The position numbers were made by a program, and so were the translations under genes. A stretch of DNA of 64,000 bases from Spirobacillus cienkowskii (GTDB lineage: Bacteria > Bdellovibrionota_B > Oligoflexia > Silvanigrellales > Silvanigrellaceae), in the NCBI GenBank assembly GCA_003339605.1, contig QOVW01000058.1:32217-96216 (forward strand). Direction: 5' to 3'. Positions 35,091 through 44,687 of the stretch are shown here, in pieces. Every line of letters begins with the position of its first letter. Within the stretch, counting starts at the first letter, position 1. The notes under the pieces are model-generated. The model saw only the letters and a program-made list of their open reading frames with translations, did no database searches and had not been told where the DNA came from.

Positions 35091-36884
35091 ATGGAAACTG
35101 ATTTTGTTTTAAAGTGTGAAGAATTTGCTAAAAAAAATTTCTCTTTGACTAGCTTAAGACCAGCGCAACGGGATGTACTTGAACATATTCATGAAAAAAA
35201 GTTTGTTTTAGCAACACTTCCAACTGGAGCGGGCAAAACACTTTTATACACTTTACCCGCACTTTTTTATACAGAACAGCCAGTCCTTGTGATCAGCCCA
35301 CTGATTGCGTTGATGCGAGATCAAGAACGACGCATGGAACTCGCGCAAATTCCATGCTCTATTTTTACATCCGAACAATCTGAGGAAGAGCGCAAGCTAG
35401 CATGGTGCAAACTGCGTTCGGGAGAGGCGAAGCTGGTTTTTGCTTCTCCCGAACGCTTTGTTTTGCCATCGTTTCTCAATGCAATTGCAAAAATCAGTTT
35501 AAGCATGGTTGTTGTTGATGAAGCCCATTGTGTGGTGACCTGGGGGCACCACTTTAGACCCGAATATTCTGAAATTGGCAAATGCGTCTCTTTCCTCAAG
35601 CCACCAAGAATTCTTGCCATGACCGCAACAGCAGGCAGACAAGCCCGCCAAGAAATTATTAAAAAAGTATTTCCAGAAAACACCCAAGTGTATGAGTACA
35701 CTTCAAACCCTTTGGGAAACCATATTCGAGTTGAAAGTGTCCGTGTTTTTTCAAACGAAGAGCAATTGGAAAAATTAATCGAGATCTTAAAAAATTCTTT
35801 ATCAACAAAAATTTTAGTTTATTTTCAGTCGCGAAGTTTATGCGAAGAATCTGCAAAAAAATTAAAAAAATTAAAAATTCATGCTGTTGCCTACCATGCA
35901 GGACTCACAAAACAACAACGCAAAGACACAGAACATTATATTCATCATGCTCAACAAAGAACTGTGATTTGCGCTACAACAGCGTTTGGCATGGGGGTAG
36001 ACATCCCAGGAATTCAGCTCGTGGTTGTATTTGGCTTTCCAAGTAATATTGAAGAACTGTTTCAAATGCTCGGCAGAGCGGGTCGCTCCGGAGAACCCTC
36101 AACCGGAATTTTACTTTGGACAGGAGCCGATCCCATCAAACGCGAATATCAATTTAAGGCTAGTTTTCCTGAACCTGCATTGTTTCTTGAACAATGCGCT
36201 GAATTTATTTCGTTCATGCCTCAATATTATGGCGAAAGTTGTTTTGTTAATAAAAAAAACTTGCTAAATTGTATAAGATCAAAAAATGACGTTAACAAAA
36301 TACGCAAACTAGAAAATATTATGGCAGGATTACGAATCTGTAATATATTAGAAGATATTCGTCCAGGAGAAAATTACTTTTGTGTTAAGTTAAGTAAAGA
36401 TAAAAGTTTTATCGATATCTTAGCAGGTTTACCTGAAGGCATAACAATGCGACGAAAAGTATTGGAGGGTGTTCTCAGTATCATTGACAAAAATGCGCAA
36501 TTATTAAAAGGTGCACAACATGCTCTTTCTCTAAAAAGATTACAAGATGCATGTGAGCTTTCTCTCGAAAATTGTAAGCGTGTTTTTTCACATTACCAAG
36601 AAGAAAAATATTTTTCTTTTGTTCATATAGATCAGGAAGAAGCAAAAAATGGTATGATTTTAAAAAATGGTTTTCTCAATTTACAAAAAGAAATTCCCAA
36701 ATATATTTCTGCTCGCAACCATTTTTACGCAAGCTTGCATGAGCTTGGTAAATTGTCTACATCAACAACTTGTAGATTATCATCAAGTTTCGAGTTTTTT
36801 GCTTCACGTGTTGTTCAAGGCGCAACTAAAAATATATGGCGATGTATGCAGTGCGATATTTGTATTAGAAAGAGGTCGGAATGA
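35091..36884 (+). CDS. RecQ-family ATP-dependent DNA helicase
   Basis: 597 residues. Motif 0 (LRPAQRDVL), motif I TLPTGAGKTLLY (Lys49), motif II DEAHCVVTWGHHFRPEY with RecQ's aromatic-rich loop, motif III AMTATA, and motifs V-VI with ATTAFGMGVDIPGIQLVV and QMLGRAGRSG are intact. The usual RecQ zinc-binding and RQC domains after ~residue 350 are not recognisable. Instead there is a divergent helical C-terminus, finishing with CMQCDICIRKR. It unwinds DNA 3'-5' by family. GAGGAG stands 3 nt before ATG. Its stop overlaps the next start (ATGA). I avoid a strict recQ symbol because the C-terminal half differs. Confidence 0.85.
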   Translation: METDFVLKCEEFAKKNFSLTSLRPAQRDVLEHIHEKKFVLATLPTGAGKTLLYTLPALFYTEQPVLVISPLIALMRDQERRMELAQIPCSIFTSEQSEEERKLAWCKLRSGEAKLVFASPERFVLPSFLNAIAKISLSMVVVDEAHCVVTWGHHFRPEYSEIGKCVSFLKPPRILAMTATAGRQARQEIIKKVFPENTQVYEYTSNPLGNHIRVESVRVFSNEEQLEKLIEILKNSLSTKILVYFQSRSLCEESAKKLKKLKIHAVAYHAGLTKQQRKDTEHYIHHAQQRTVICATTAFGMGVDIPGIQLVVVFGFPSNIEELFQMLGRAGRSGEPSTGILLWTGADPIKREYQFKASFPEPALFLEQCAEFISFMPQYYGESCFVNKKNLLNCIRSKNDVNKIRKLENIMAGLRICNILEDIRPGENYFCVKLSKDKSFIDILAGLPEGITMRRKVLEGVLSIIDKNAQLLKGAQHALSLKRLQDACELSLENCKRVFSHYQEEKYFSFVHIDQEEAKNGMILKNGFLNLQKEIPKYISARNHFYASLHELGKLSTSTTCRLSSSFEFFASRVVQGATKNIWRCMQCDICIRKRSE

Positions 36885-39460
36885 AAAAAACGAAAAATAA
36901 GAATACATCAACATCTCTCACAAAAACAATTCTGGAGCAGAGAGACGAACAATTCCCTATAGACTTAAAAATAAACAAAAGTTCACTGCTATTTCGTAGA
37001 CTCAACGCAGATGAAGTTTACAGAACATGTGAAGAATCATTAGTTGAAATCGATAAACATAAAAAATCAGAACCAAACTATGACATTATTTCTCAAGTTC
37101 GCGCTGTAAGAGCGATTAACCTTGGTTTAGGTATTCAAAAACCTGGTTACAATATTTACGTAGCTGGAGTTCAAGGCACAGGCAAAACAAGTGTTATTCG
37201 ATCTTTTTTAAAGAAAACTGCAGAAAACTGCCCAACTCCTGGAGACTGGATTTATGTTTATAATTTCAAAAATCCAGAATCTCCGCATGCAATGGAATTA
37301 AAAACAGGATTTGCAAAGCGTTTTAAAAAACAAATGGACGAGCTTATGGAACAGCTAACAGTTGAGCTTGTTGATGCGTTTCAGTCAGAAGAATATGAAA
37401 CAAATGTAAACTCAACTGTTAATGCCAGCAACGAAAAAAAGGCAAAGCTATTTAATGAACTAGAAAAAGCAGCAAAATCTAAAAACTTTGGGGTAAAATC
37501 AACGAGAATGGGAATTGTCACTGTTCCTATTATTGACGGAAAGCCTTTAAGTGAAAAAGACTATTCAGAATTAAATGACGAACAAAAAGAAAAAATTGAA
37601 GCCGAAAGAAATTTATTAGAACCAGAAGTTTTAGATTTTGCCCGAAAAGTCAGATCAATTGAAAACGACACAAAAAATAAATTGGAAGAATTGCAATCAG
37701 AACTTGGTGATTACGTTGTAAGTCAAGCACTCATTCCATTTTTAAAAGAGTACGAAACTGAAAAAAATATACTAGAATATCTTGATGAAGTAAAAAAACA
37801 TTTGCTCGAAAACTTAAATGATTTTTTACCAGATGATGATGAATCCGACTCAGAAAGTGAAGAAGTTGCTGCTGCAACCTCGTATCACTTAAAAAAAGGA
37901 GATCCGCATCTTCCTTATCGCATCAATGTGTTTGTCGACAACACAGAAATTAAAGGCGCGCCAATTATTATAGAAAATAACCCTACATTTTATAATCTTT
38001 TTGGAAAAATCGAAAAAAATATCGAGTATGGTGTTTATACAACTGACTTTAAAATGATTAAAGCAGGCTCGCTTGCAAGAGCCAATGGAGGTTATCTTGT
38101 GTTGCACGCATTGGATGTATTGCGTGCTCCACAGGTTTGGGACACCCTCAAAAGAGTTGTAAAAAATCAAAAATTATTTATTGAAGATCTTGGTGAGCAA
38201 TTTAGTATTTTAGCAACAAGTGGATTAAGACCAGAACCAATTCCCCTCAATGTAAAAATAATTTTAATTGGCTCTGATTGGATTTATCGAATGCTTTATC
38301 AGCACGATGAAGACTTTAATAAAATTTTTAAAATTAAAGCAGATTTTGATGCACAAATGGATCGTTCACAAAAAACAATTGATGACTACATCGAATTTAT
38401 TTCAACAAGAACTAAAGTTGAAAACTTACTTCCTTTTGATGAAAGCGGCATTGCAGCAATTGTTGAATTTGGCAGTCGTATTGTTGATGATCAAGATAAA
38501 TTAACCACACGTTTTAGCTTGATTAAAGATATCACCATTGAAGCTGATTTCATGGCAAAAGAATATAAAAGCAAAAAGGTCTCACGGAAACATGTAGAAA
38601 AAGCAATTGATGAGCGCTACTCGCGTTCTGCTGCTATAGAAGATCATATTATTGAAATGCTAAAGCGCAAAGATATTATAATTTCTACAAACTCTCGGCG
38701 TGTCGGAGAAATTAATGGACTCGCAGTTTATTCTCTTGGTGACTTATCTTTTGGAGTTCCCACGCGCATTACTTGCCGCACCTATAAAGGCAAACCTGGA
38801 ATTTTAAACATTGAACGTGAAGCCTCTTTATCAGGTAAGTTACACAATAAAGGAGTGAGCATTTTAACAAGTTGGATCAATGCCACATTTGCGCGAAAAG
38901 CACCCGCTCATATTGCAGCAACCATTTGTTTTGAACAAAATTATAATGGAGTGGATGGTGACTCGGCCACACTTGCAGAACTGTGTTTAATTTTATCAAC
39001 AATTGCAAATATTCCTATTGATCAAGGCATTGGAGTCACTGGTTCTGTCAATCAATTTGGCGAAGTGCAACCCATTGGGGGCGTAAACGAAAAAATTGAA
39101 GGCTTTTTTAAAACCTGCCAACTTCAAGGTCTGACCGGCAGAAATGGCTGCATCATTCCTGTCCAAAACATTAAACATTTAATGTTAAATCGCACGGTCC
39201 GCGAAGCAGTTGAAAAAAAGCAGTTTCACATTTGGCCTGTTGCAAAAGCAGAAGATGCTTTTGAACTTTTAACAGGCTTTGCCACTGGAAAATGGGACGA
39301 GAAAAAAGGACGTTTTGATGAAGGAAGTGCTTTTGACAAAATTTATAAAGTTTTGCATCAAAAATCTGATGAGAAAAAAACAAAATCTCCTCAAAAGAAA
39401 AAAAGTAGCTTAACAAGTAAAACAAAAAGTAAACCAAAAACTAGAAAAACTAAAAAATGA
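36881..39460 (+). CDS. Lon-like ATP-dependent protease (AAA_32 / Lon proteolytic domain)
   Basis: 859 residues. Walker A GVQGTGKTS has Lys102. A long coiled insertion with an acidic stretch (PDDDESDSESEE near 320) precedes the AAA_32 signature ARANGGYLVLHALDVLRAPQ. The Lon-type protease domain is C-terminal: catalytic Ser in DGDSATLAELC near 694 and Lys in GGVNEKIEGFF near 737. The tail is Lys/Ser-rich (~30 residues). This family is distinct from LonA and lacks its N-domain. It should degrade unfolded or specific proteins in the cytosol. Coupled by ATGA overlaps on both sides to the helicase and to the EpmA-like gene, giving one operon. Confidence 0.88.
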   Translation: MKKTKNKNTSTSLTKTILEQRDEQFPIDLKINKSSLLFRRLNADEVYRTCEESLVEIDKHKKSEPNYDIISQVRAVRAINLGLGIQKPGYNIYVAGVQGTGKTSVIRSFLKKTAENCPTPGDWIYVYNFKNPESPHAMELKTGFAKRFKKQMDELMEQLTVELVDAFQSEEYETNVNSTVNASNEKKAKLFNELEKAAKSKNFGVKSTRMGIVTVPIIDGKPLSEKDYSELNDEQKEKIEAERNLLEPEVLDFARKVRSIENDTKNKLEELQSELGDYVVSQALIPFLKEYETEKNILEYLDEVKKHLLENLNDFLPDDDESDSESEEVAAATSYHLKKGDPHLPYRINVFVDNTEIKGAPIIIENNPTFYNLFGKIEKNIEYGVYTTDFKMIKAGSLARANGGYLVLHALDVLRAPQVWDTLKRVVKNQKLFIEDLGEQFSILATSGLRPEPIPLNVKIILIGSDWIYRMLYQHDEDFNKIFKIKADFDAQMDRSQKTIDDYIEFISTRTKVENLLPFDESGIAAIVEFGSRIVDDQDKLTTRFSLIKDITIEADFMAKEYKSKKVSRKHVEKAIDERYSRSAAIEDHIIEMLKRKDIIISTNSRRVGEINGLAVYSLGDLSFGVPTRITCRTYKGKPGILNIEREASLSGKLHNKGVSILTSWINATFARKAPAHIAATICFEQNYNGVDGDSATLAELCLILSTIANIPIDQGIGVTGSVNQFGEVQPIGGVNEKIEGFFKTCQLQGLTGRNGCIIPVQNIKHLMLNRTVREAVEKKQFHIWPVAKAEDAFELLTGFATGKWDEKKGRFDEGSAFDKIYKVLHQKSDEKKTKSPQKKKSSLTSKTKSKPKTRKTKK

Positions 39461-40887
39461 GTTTCAAAAACAAGTACATTCTAACATTGCAACAATTATT
39501 TGAACTTAAAAAAGTTTCTGCTGTTCCTGAACGTGTGGCGGCGGGAAGAGTTTTTTTTATCGATGACACAATGGGACTCTGTGATGCAACTGGAGCAATT
39601 TTTCCCATCTCTTTATCAGAAAATTTAAAGGGCGAACCATTAAATCATGGAGATAGTATTACCTTTAAATGTAAAATTATTAAAAACACTCCTGAAAAAA
39701 ATACCTCTTCAACTTACAATGAAAGTGTATCAATTCAACTTATTGATATTTTACAACACAATCCCTGCAAAGCAGAATGGCTCAACACTGTGATTCCAAA
39801 TCCTTTGCCGGACAAACAATTTATACAAATATCTCATTATCCCAATCAACTTGAAGCAAAATTTTTTAATTCTGCAACCACAAAACGTGCTAAACTTATT
39901 AAACAGCGCAACCGTGGATTAGACAGAGTCAAACAGTTTTTTTGCAATCGAGGGTTTATTTATATTGACACCCCCACTCTTGTCCCAAGTGGTGGTATCG
40001 AAGAGTATTTGCATCCTTTTAAAACGCATTACACCGATCACCGAGGCAAAGTGTGGCCTCTCGAATTGCCAACAAGCCCAGAATTTGCCTTAAAAAAAAT
40101 AATGACCGAAGGTTTTGAAAAGGTTTTTCAGTTATCAAGAGCATATCGAAATAACGGAGAAGTCTCAAAACTGCATGAACCTGAGTTTGTCATGCTTGAG
40201 TGGTACCGTTCTCAAGGTAAGCTAACAGACATTATGTTTGATACAGAAAAACTTGTTACCACTCTTGCTGAATTTCTTGGTTCTGCAAGAGAAATTCCTA
40301 AACAGTGGCCAAGATTTCGAGTGGATCAATTGTTTTTAAATATTTTATCAATTCACCTAGAAGAAGTGCAAGAGCGCAATAGTTTTTTAAAAATTGCGCA
40401 ACCGCTTAGCCCATCAATCACAGATCATGACGACTGGAACACAATTTTTTGCAAATTATTTATGGAAAAAATAGAGCCTTTTTTGGCCAAACAAAAAGCA
40501 TGTTTTGTAACCCATTATCCAATTCAAATGGGAGCGTTAGCCAAAGCCGAAGGCACTCAAATAATAAATAATACATCCGCAGAAAGTTTTTTTGTAGAAA
40601 GAATGGAAGCATTTTTATATGGAATAGAAATATGCAATGGATATCAAGAATTAAACGACTGTGACATTCTCAGCGCGCGCTTTCACAAAACTTTGTCAGC
40701 GCGATCCGAATTGGTTGCCGATCCCATGTTTGAAAATGCAATGAAATTTGGCATGCCCCCTTGTTCTGGAAATGCGCTTGGAATCGATAGACTGCTGGCT
40801 ATATTGCTTGAACAATTGTCTATTTCTCAACTTTATGCCATTCCATTTTTAAGCCAATTTCCTAAAAATACTGTTGCATGGGAATAG
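39457..40887 (+). CDS. epmA: EpmA/GenX-like lysyl-tRNA synthetase-related ligase with N-terminal extension
   Basis: 476 residues. The C-terminal ~330 residues are class II lysyl-tRNA synthetase-like: FIYIDTPTLVPSGGIEEYL, LELPTSPEFALKKIM, motif 2 FQLSRAYRNNGEVSKLHEPEF, EWYR and motif 3 GNALGIDRLLAILL. EpmA adds beta-lysine to elongation factor P and is usually ~325 residues. Here ~140 extra N-terminal residues look like an OB-type beta domain (RVFFIDDTMGLCDATGAIF, SITFKCKII) although the anticodon-binding domain of LysRS is otherwise absent. A lysyl-tRNA synthetase paralogue with another target is an alternative. Coupled to the protease gene by ATGA. No epmB or efp is in the window. Confidence 0.75.
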   Translation: MSFKNKYILTLQQLFELKKVSAVPERVAAGRVFFIDDTMGLCDATGAIFPISLSENLKGEPLNHGDSITFKCKIIKNTPEKNTSSTYNESVSIQLIDILQHNPCKAEWLNTVIPNPLPDKQFIQISHYPNQLEAKFFNSATTKRAKLIKQRNRGLDRVKQFFCNRGFIYIDTPTLVPSGGIEEYLHPFKTHYTDHRGKVWPLELPTSPEFALKKIMTEGFEKVFQLSRAYRNNGEVSKLHEPEFVMLEWYRSQGKLTDIMFDTEKLVTTLAEFLGSAREIPKQWPRFRVDQLFLNILSIHLEEVQERNSFLKIAQPLSPSITDHDDWNTIFCKLFMEKIEPFLAKQKACFVTHYPIQMGALAKAEGTQIINNTSAESFFVERMEAFLYGIEICNGYQELNDCDILSARFHKTLSARSELVADPMFENAMKFGMPPCSGNALGIDRLLAILLEQLSISQLYAIPFLSQFPKNTVAWE

Positions 40888-40963
40888 AAATCAACTTGCA
40901 AATCACCGTTTTTTTCAAGGATTGGCAAAAACAATTGAATTTTTGAATATAAAGCGGGTCGAG

Positions 40964-41011
40964 GAATAAGTAAGACGATATTAGAGCAATTTAATATCGT
41001 CTTACTTATTC
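40964..41011. repeat. Perfect 20-bp inverted repeat
   Basis: Positions 40964-40983 and 40992-41011 are exact reverse complements (arms read GAATAAGTAAGACGATATTA and its complement) around an 8-nt loop GAGCAATT. No T tract follows on either strand, so it does not look like a standard intrinsic terminator. It could still end the recQ-like/lon-like/epmA transcript or be a stable RNA element. Single copy in this window as far as I can see. Confidence 0.7.
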
Positions 41012-41080
41012 AATAACTTCAGAAGTTCGCTCCTTATAGGGGTCTCTGAGGAATGCCTCCTCTGTATTATGATATTCGAC

Positions 41081-41109
41081 TCAACAAAGCGCCTTAGATA
41101 TGTTAAAAT
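41081..41109 (+). promoter_or_regulatory. Possible promoter for ftsB-like gene
   Basis: TCAACA (41081-41086) and TAAAAT (41104-41109) lie 17 nt apart, about 50 nt before the gene start at 41164. The match is modest and the assignment tentative. Confidence 0.3.
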
Positions 41110-41163
41110 TATTTAGCGGGTGACTGCTATAAATTTCCTCATTTTAACTATACGGACAACGCG

Positions 41164-41544
41164 ATGAACTTGCCCAATAATCAACCACATGTTTATTCAA
41201 AACGATTTCAGAGTTTAGCAAGATGGGTTGTTGTGATTGTATTGTGGTTGATTATTGGCTCTATTGCCATTGGAAAAGCTGGCATCTCAAATTTTATGGA
41301 ACTCATTAAAGAACGAGATGTGCTATCGCAAACAATCACGGAGCTTCAAATTCAGACTCAGTATCTCGAAGAAAAAATTGCAAAATTGAAAAACTCTCCG
41401 GAACGACAAGCCCGCTTTCTCAAAGAAAGTTTTGGCTATGTAGAACAAGATGAGTATATTTTTCAATTTAACTCAAAGCCATCATTTTCTTTTGGGGCAG
41501 AAAAAACGTCTTTAACAGTTTTTTCTGCGGATACCCAGCCTTAA
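41164..41544 (+). CDS. FtsB/DivIC-like septum formation initiator
   Basis: 126 residues with one membrane helix (residues ~20-42), a coiled coil (~45-80: ERDVLSQTITELQIQTQYLEEK split by heptads), then the family's RQARFLKESFGYVEQDEYIFQF, which corresponds to the EExARxxLGYVxxGEI segment of FtsB/DivIC. The protein belongs in the divisome with FtsL and FtsQ. The C-terminal ~30 residues are polar. Its stop overlaps the convergent photolyase stop by 4 nt. No FtsL-like gene is next to it. Confidence 0.8.
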   Translation: MNLPNNQPHVYSKRFQSLARWVVVIVLWLIIGSIAIGKAGISNFMELIKERDVLSQTITELQIQTQYLEEKIAKLKNSPERQARFLKESFGYVEQDEYIFQFNSKPSFSFGAEKTSLTVFSADTQP

Positions 41545-42935
41545 TCTATTTTTTTAAACAATTTTATTGCCTTTTCTCGCTGAATAGCGTGATTCACAAT
41601 AGGAGTGGGATAGTGATGACTATAACTTGAAAAAAGAGATTGAGTTGGAGCGTGAATCGTTTTTTCATCACAATGAACAAGTTCAGGACAATGTTCTTTA
41701 ATAAAGGTGCCTTTTGGATCAAACTTTTGCGACTGACTTTCAGGATTAAAGACTCGAAAATAGGGTTGTGCATCGCACCCTGTGGATGCGCTCCACTGCC
41801 ATCCTCCATTATTTGCAGACAAATCATAGTCTAACAAATGATCTGCAAAATATTTTTCGCCTTTACGATAATCAATCAAAAGATCTTTTGTTAAAAAAGA
41901 AGCAACAACCATTCTTAGGCGGTTATGCATCCAACCCGTTTTATTAAAATAGCGCATTGCAGCATCAACAATTGGAAATCCTGTTTGCCCCTGTTGCCAT
42001 TTTTCAAAATATTTATCATTATTTTCCCATTTTAAAGATTTGTATTCTTGTTTAAAAGGCGAAGTTTCAACATAAGGAAATAATGATAAAATCATTTTAT
42101 AAAATTCTCGCCAAATCAGCTCACTGATCCAAACATTTGCACCTTCAGATTGATGCTCATAAGCAAACCGAAAAGCCTCTCGAATAGAGATTGTGCCAAA
42201 ACGCAAATGAATAGAAAGCAACGAGGTTCCATCTATATTAAGAAAATTTCTATTATTGGCATATTCATCAATTTTTTTAGAAAAAGTATGTATTTTTTCA
42301 AGAGCCCCTTTACGCCCAGGTGACAATATTAAAGTTGCTTTACTAAAACCTAATTCTTCTATTTTCCAATGGAACTGGTAATTTTTAAAGTCTTCATTTG
42401 ATATAAATTTTTTTATATCATAAGTGAAAGATACAAAATTTTGCATCTTAACACGCTTTAACCATTCATTTTTGTAGGGAGTAAACACAACATAAGGCTG
42501 TTGATTGGCTTTTAAAATTTCGTTTCTCTCAAAAATGACTTGATCTTTAAAAGACAGAAATTGAATTTGATATTCTTTAAGCTTGTCTTTAATAAAATTA
42601 TCTCTTTTTATTGCGTACTGCTCATAATCATTATTAGTAAAAACAGAATCAACTTTTAATTCTTTTGCAAGACTGGGAATTTCTTCTTGTGGATCACCAA
42701 ATCTGACAATTAACATTTTTCCTTGTTTTTTGAGTTGTTGCTCTAATTCTTGTAACGTTTCAAAAATAAACGTCACTCTTTTATCTTCATGATTAGGCAA
42801 TTTAGAAAGTATATTTTTATCAAAAATAAAAACAGGAATTATTTGAGAAGAATATAAACAAGCGTAATGTAAAGCAGCATTATCATCTAATCTTAATTCA
42901 CGCCTTAACCACACAATTGATCTTTTAAATTCCAC
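41541..42935 (-). CDS. phrB: Deoxyribodipyrimidine photolyase (class I CPD)
   Basis: 464 residues from GTG 42935, which has GAGGA 5 nt upstream; a GTG 12 nt further up is less well placed. The N-terminal antenna domain (IVWLRRELRLDDNAAL) and the C-terminal FAD domain are complete. The FAD domain has SLLSIHLRFGTISIREAF, ISELIWREFYKMIL, GFPIVDAAMRYFNKTGWMHNR and LLDYDLSANNGGWQWSASTGCDAQPYFR. The tryptophans of the electron-transfer chain are visible. It repairs cyclobutane pyrimidine dimers with blue light. Convergent with ftsB-like gene. Confidence 0.93.
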   Translation of the reverse strand: MEFKRSIVWLRRELRLDDNAALHYACLYSSQIIPVFIFDKNILSKLPNHEDKRVTFIFETLQELEQQLKKQGKMLIVRFGDPQEEIPSLAKELKVDSVFTNNDYEQYAIKRDNFIKDKLKEYQIQFLSFKDQVIFERNEILKANQQPYVVFTPYKNEWLKRVKMQNFVSFTYDIKKFISNEDFKNYQFHWKIEELGFSKATLILSPGRKGALEKIHTFSKKIDEYANNRNFLNIDGTSLLSIHLRFGTISIREAFRFAYEHQSEGANVWISELIWREFYKMILSLFPYVETSPFKQEYKSLKWENNDKYFEKWQQGQTGFPIVDAAMRYFNKTGWMHNRLRMVVASFLTKDLLIDYRKGEKYFADHLLDYDLSANNGGWQWSASTGCDAQPYFRVFNPESQSQKFDPKGTFIKEHCPELVHCDEKTIHAPTQSLFSSYSHHYPTPIVNHAIQREKAIKLFKKID

Positions 42936-43054
42936 GTTTTTCCTCACTAAACTTTGTAATTCTAATAATTAAAAAATAGTTATTAGTATCTAGAAAATTA
43001 TTAACCATTGTGATAATAAATAAATTCTTTGACCTTTTAATTTTGGAAAGAATC

Positions 43055-43966
43055 ATGCTACAAAAAAATTTAAATGGTTTTCAAATTTATGAATTTCAAG
43101 CCCCCAATCCAAAACTTCATAAATACACAATTTTTTTTGGTGGTGCGAATGGAATTCCTGCATTAACCTATAAAAATTTATTTGAGCAACTCTCTTACGA
43201 ATTAAATTGCTCTATTATCACTTACGATATGCGTGGTTTTGGCAAAACCACAGTACCAGCAAATTACATCAACAAACCTAAAAATCAATGGACCTGGGAA
43301 ACGCTCACACATGATCACGTGCAACTATTTTTACATTTTAAAAATACCTACAGTCCAAAGACAAAGTGGATACTGAGTGGCCATAGCCTCGGTTCTTGGC
43401 TGTCTTTGCTTGCAACTCAACACATTGCTGTTGATAAAATTTTATTGCTTGACCCTCCAATCCTTCCTTCTCACATTATATTAAGATGGTCTTTAATACA
43501 TATACTTAATAAAAAACACTTAAGTCCTAAAAGTTCTCGGGTAAAACGCCGAAAAACACGATTTCAAACAATCGAACATGCTGTTACAGAACTACACAAA
43601 TCATCTTTAATGAAAAATTGGCCCATAGAAACTGTTTACAATTATGTGAGAGGCAGTTTTTCTGTTCATAAAAATTTTATTCAATTAGCTCATGATCCCA
43701 ATTGGGAAGCGCATATGTTTGAAGAATATCCCTTTGCCGCTTGGATTGGATTTTTAAAGATACCTTTTAGAATTCGAAAAAACATTGCACCAATTTTTTT
43801 TGTAGGTGAAAATAGCGATACCTGTAATTCTAAAGCGAAGTTATGGGTTAAATGTTTTTTTCCGAAGTTAAAATGGGTTATTATTCCTAAAGGAACACAT
43901 ATGTTTCCTTTTGAAATGGAAACCGAAACGGTAAGCCAAATTAAACACATTTTACATAAGGATTAA
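43055..43966 (+). CDS. Alpha/beta hydrolase
   Basis: 303 residues if started at ATG 43055 (GGAAAG 6 nt upstream); a GTG at 43010 would add 15 residues but has no ribosome binding site. Features: oxyanion-hole region FFGGANGIP, strand-turn TYDMRGFGKT, nucleophile elbow SGHSLGSWLS (Ser), acid Asp in LLLDPPIL or in the later ENSDTC segment, and His in IPKGTHMFPFE. A lid-like helical insertion lies between ~residues 140 and 210. All triad residues are present; the substrate is unknown. It is 10 nt upstream of the GAF-protein gene, so probably co-transcribed. Confidence 0.85.
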   Translation: MLQKNLNGFQIYEFQAPNPKLHKYTIFFGGANGIPALTYKNLFEQLSYELNCSIITYDMRGFGKTTVPANYINKPKNQWTWETLTHDHVQLFLHFKNTYSPKTKWILSGHSLGSWLSLLATQHIAVDKILLLDPPILPSHIILRWSLIHILNKKHLSPKSSRVKRRKTRFQTIEHAVTELHKSSLMKNWPIETVYNYVRGSFSVHKNFIQLAHDPNWEAHMFEEYPFAAWIGFLKIPFRIRKNIAPIFFVGENSDTCNSKAKLWVKCFFPKLKWVIIPKGTHMFPFEMETETVSQIKHILHKD

Positions 43967-43976
43967 TTATATTATT

Positions 43977-44498
43977 ATGATAAATTTCTATCCTGCAACT
44001 GATATTGCAAGAAACGAGGAACATTACGACAACATGTACAAATTGATAGAATCTTTTTTAGAAACAGAAAAAGATTGGCTTGCGCAACTGTGCAATATCA
44101 CAGCTATGCTCAACTATTTAATTAAAGAAATAAACTGGATTGGATTTTACTTATTAAAAAATAATGAACTTATTTTAGGTCCTTTTCAAGGAAAAATGGC
44201 ACCATCGCGAATTTCGCTAGAAAAAGGTTCTTGTGGTTTTGCCGCAACACAACTTAAAACAATACGCATTGATAATGTCAATAAGTTTGAAGGTTACATA
44301 CAAAGCGACAATGCAGCTTTTTCTGAAATTATCATTCCTCTTTTTTATCACAACAAACAAAAAGAACTTAATAACTTAATAGGTGTGCTAGAAATAAATA
44401 GCCAAGTTTTTGCTAGATTTAATGACGCTGATGAAAAAGGTCTAGAAAAAGTTGCCGAATTGATTGCAAATAAGGTTGCCTGGCCATCTAGCAACTAA
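43977..44498 (+). CDS. GAF-domain protein of free methionine-(R)-sulfoxide reductase family, Cys-depleted
   Basis: 173 residues with the fRMsr/YebR GAF fold: INWIGFYLL, ILGPFQGKMAPSRI, EKGSCGFAA, KFEGYIQSDNAAFSEIIIPL, IGVLEINSQVFARF. E. coli fRMsr uses three cysteines in ACVRI, RGVCG and IACDAAS. Here only the second (KGSCG) is retained; the others read APSRI and IQSDNAA. The ligand-binding Glu/Asp residues appear kept. It may still bind methionine sulfoxide, act with one Cys, or have become a sensor. The Shine-Dalgarno is poor (AAGGA 14 nt away), perhaps coupled to the hydrolase gene. Confidence 0.82.
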   Translation: MINFYPATDIARNEEHYDNMYKLIESFLETEKDWLAQLCNITAMLNYLIKEINWIGFYLLKNNELILGPFQGKMAPSRISLEKGSCGFAATQLKTIRIDNVNKFEGYIQSDNAAFSEIIIPLFYHNKQKELNNLIGVLEINSQVFARFNDADEKGLEKVAELIANKVAWPSSN

Positions 44499-44687
44499 TA
44501 ACTTAATATCTCTTCTATATATCAAAAAAGCTTAAATAAAACTCTATCAATGTATTGTAAAATACAAATTTATAACAAGCTCTTAAAGTTACAAAAATTT
44601 GGCTCAAGCACATCAAAAATTTTATTGTCAATATTAACTAATCTACCGACATTTCTTTAAAGATTTATAACATTAAGGAAATGCCAA

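Noticed and set aside
35321..36065. Cluster of minus-strand frames within the helicase gene
   Set aside because: Shadows of the RecQ-like coding sequence, whose motifs are intact on the plus strand.
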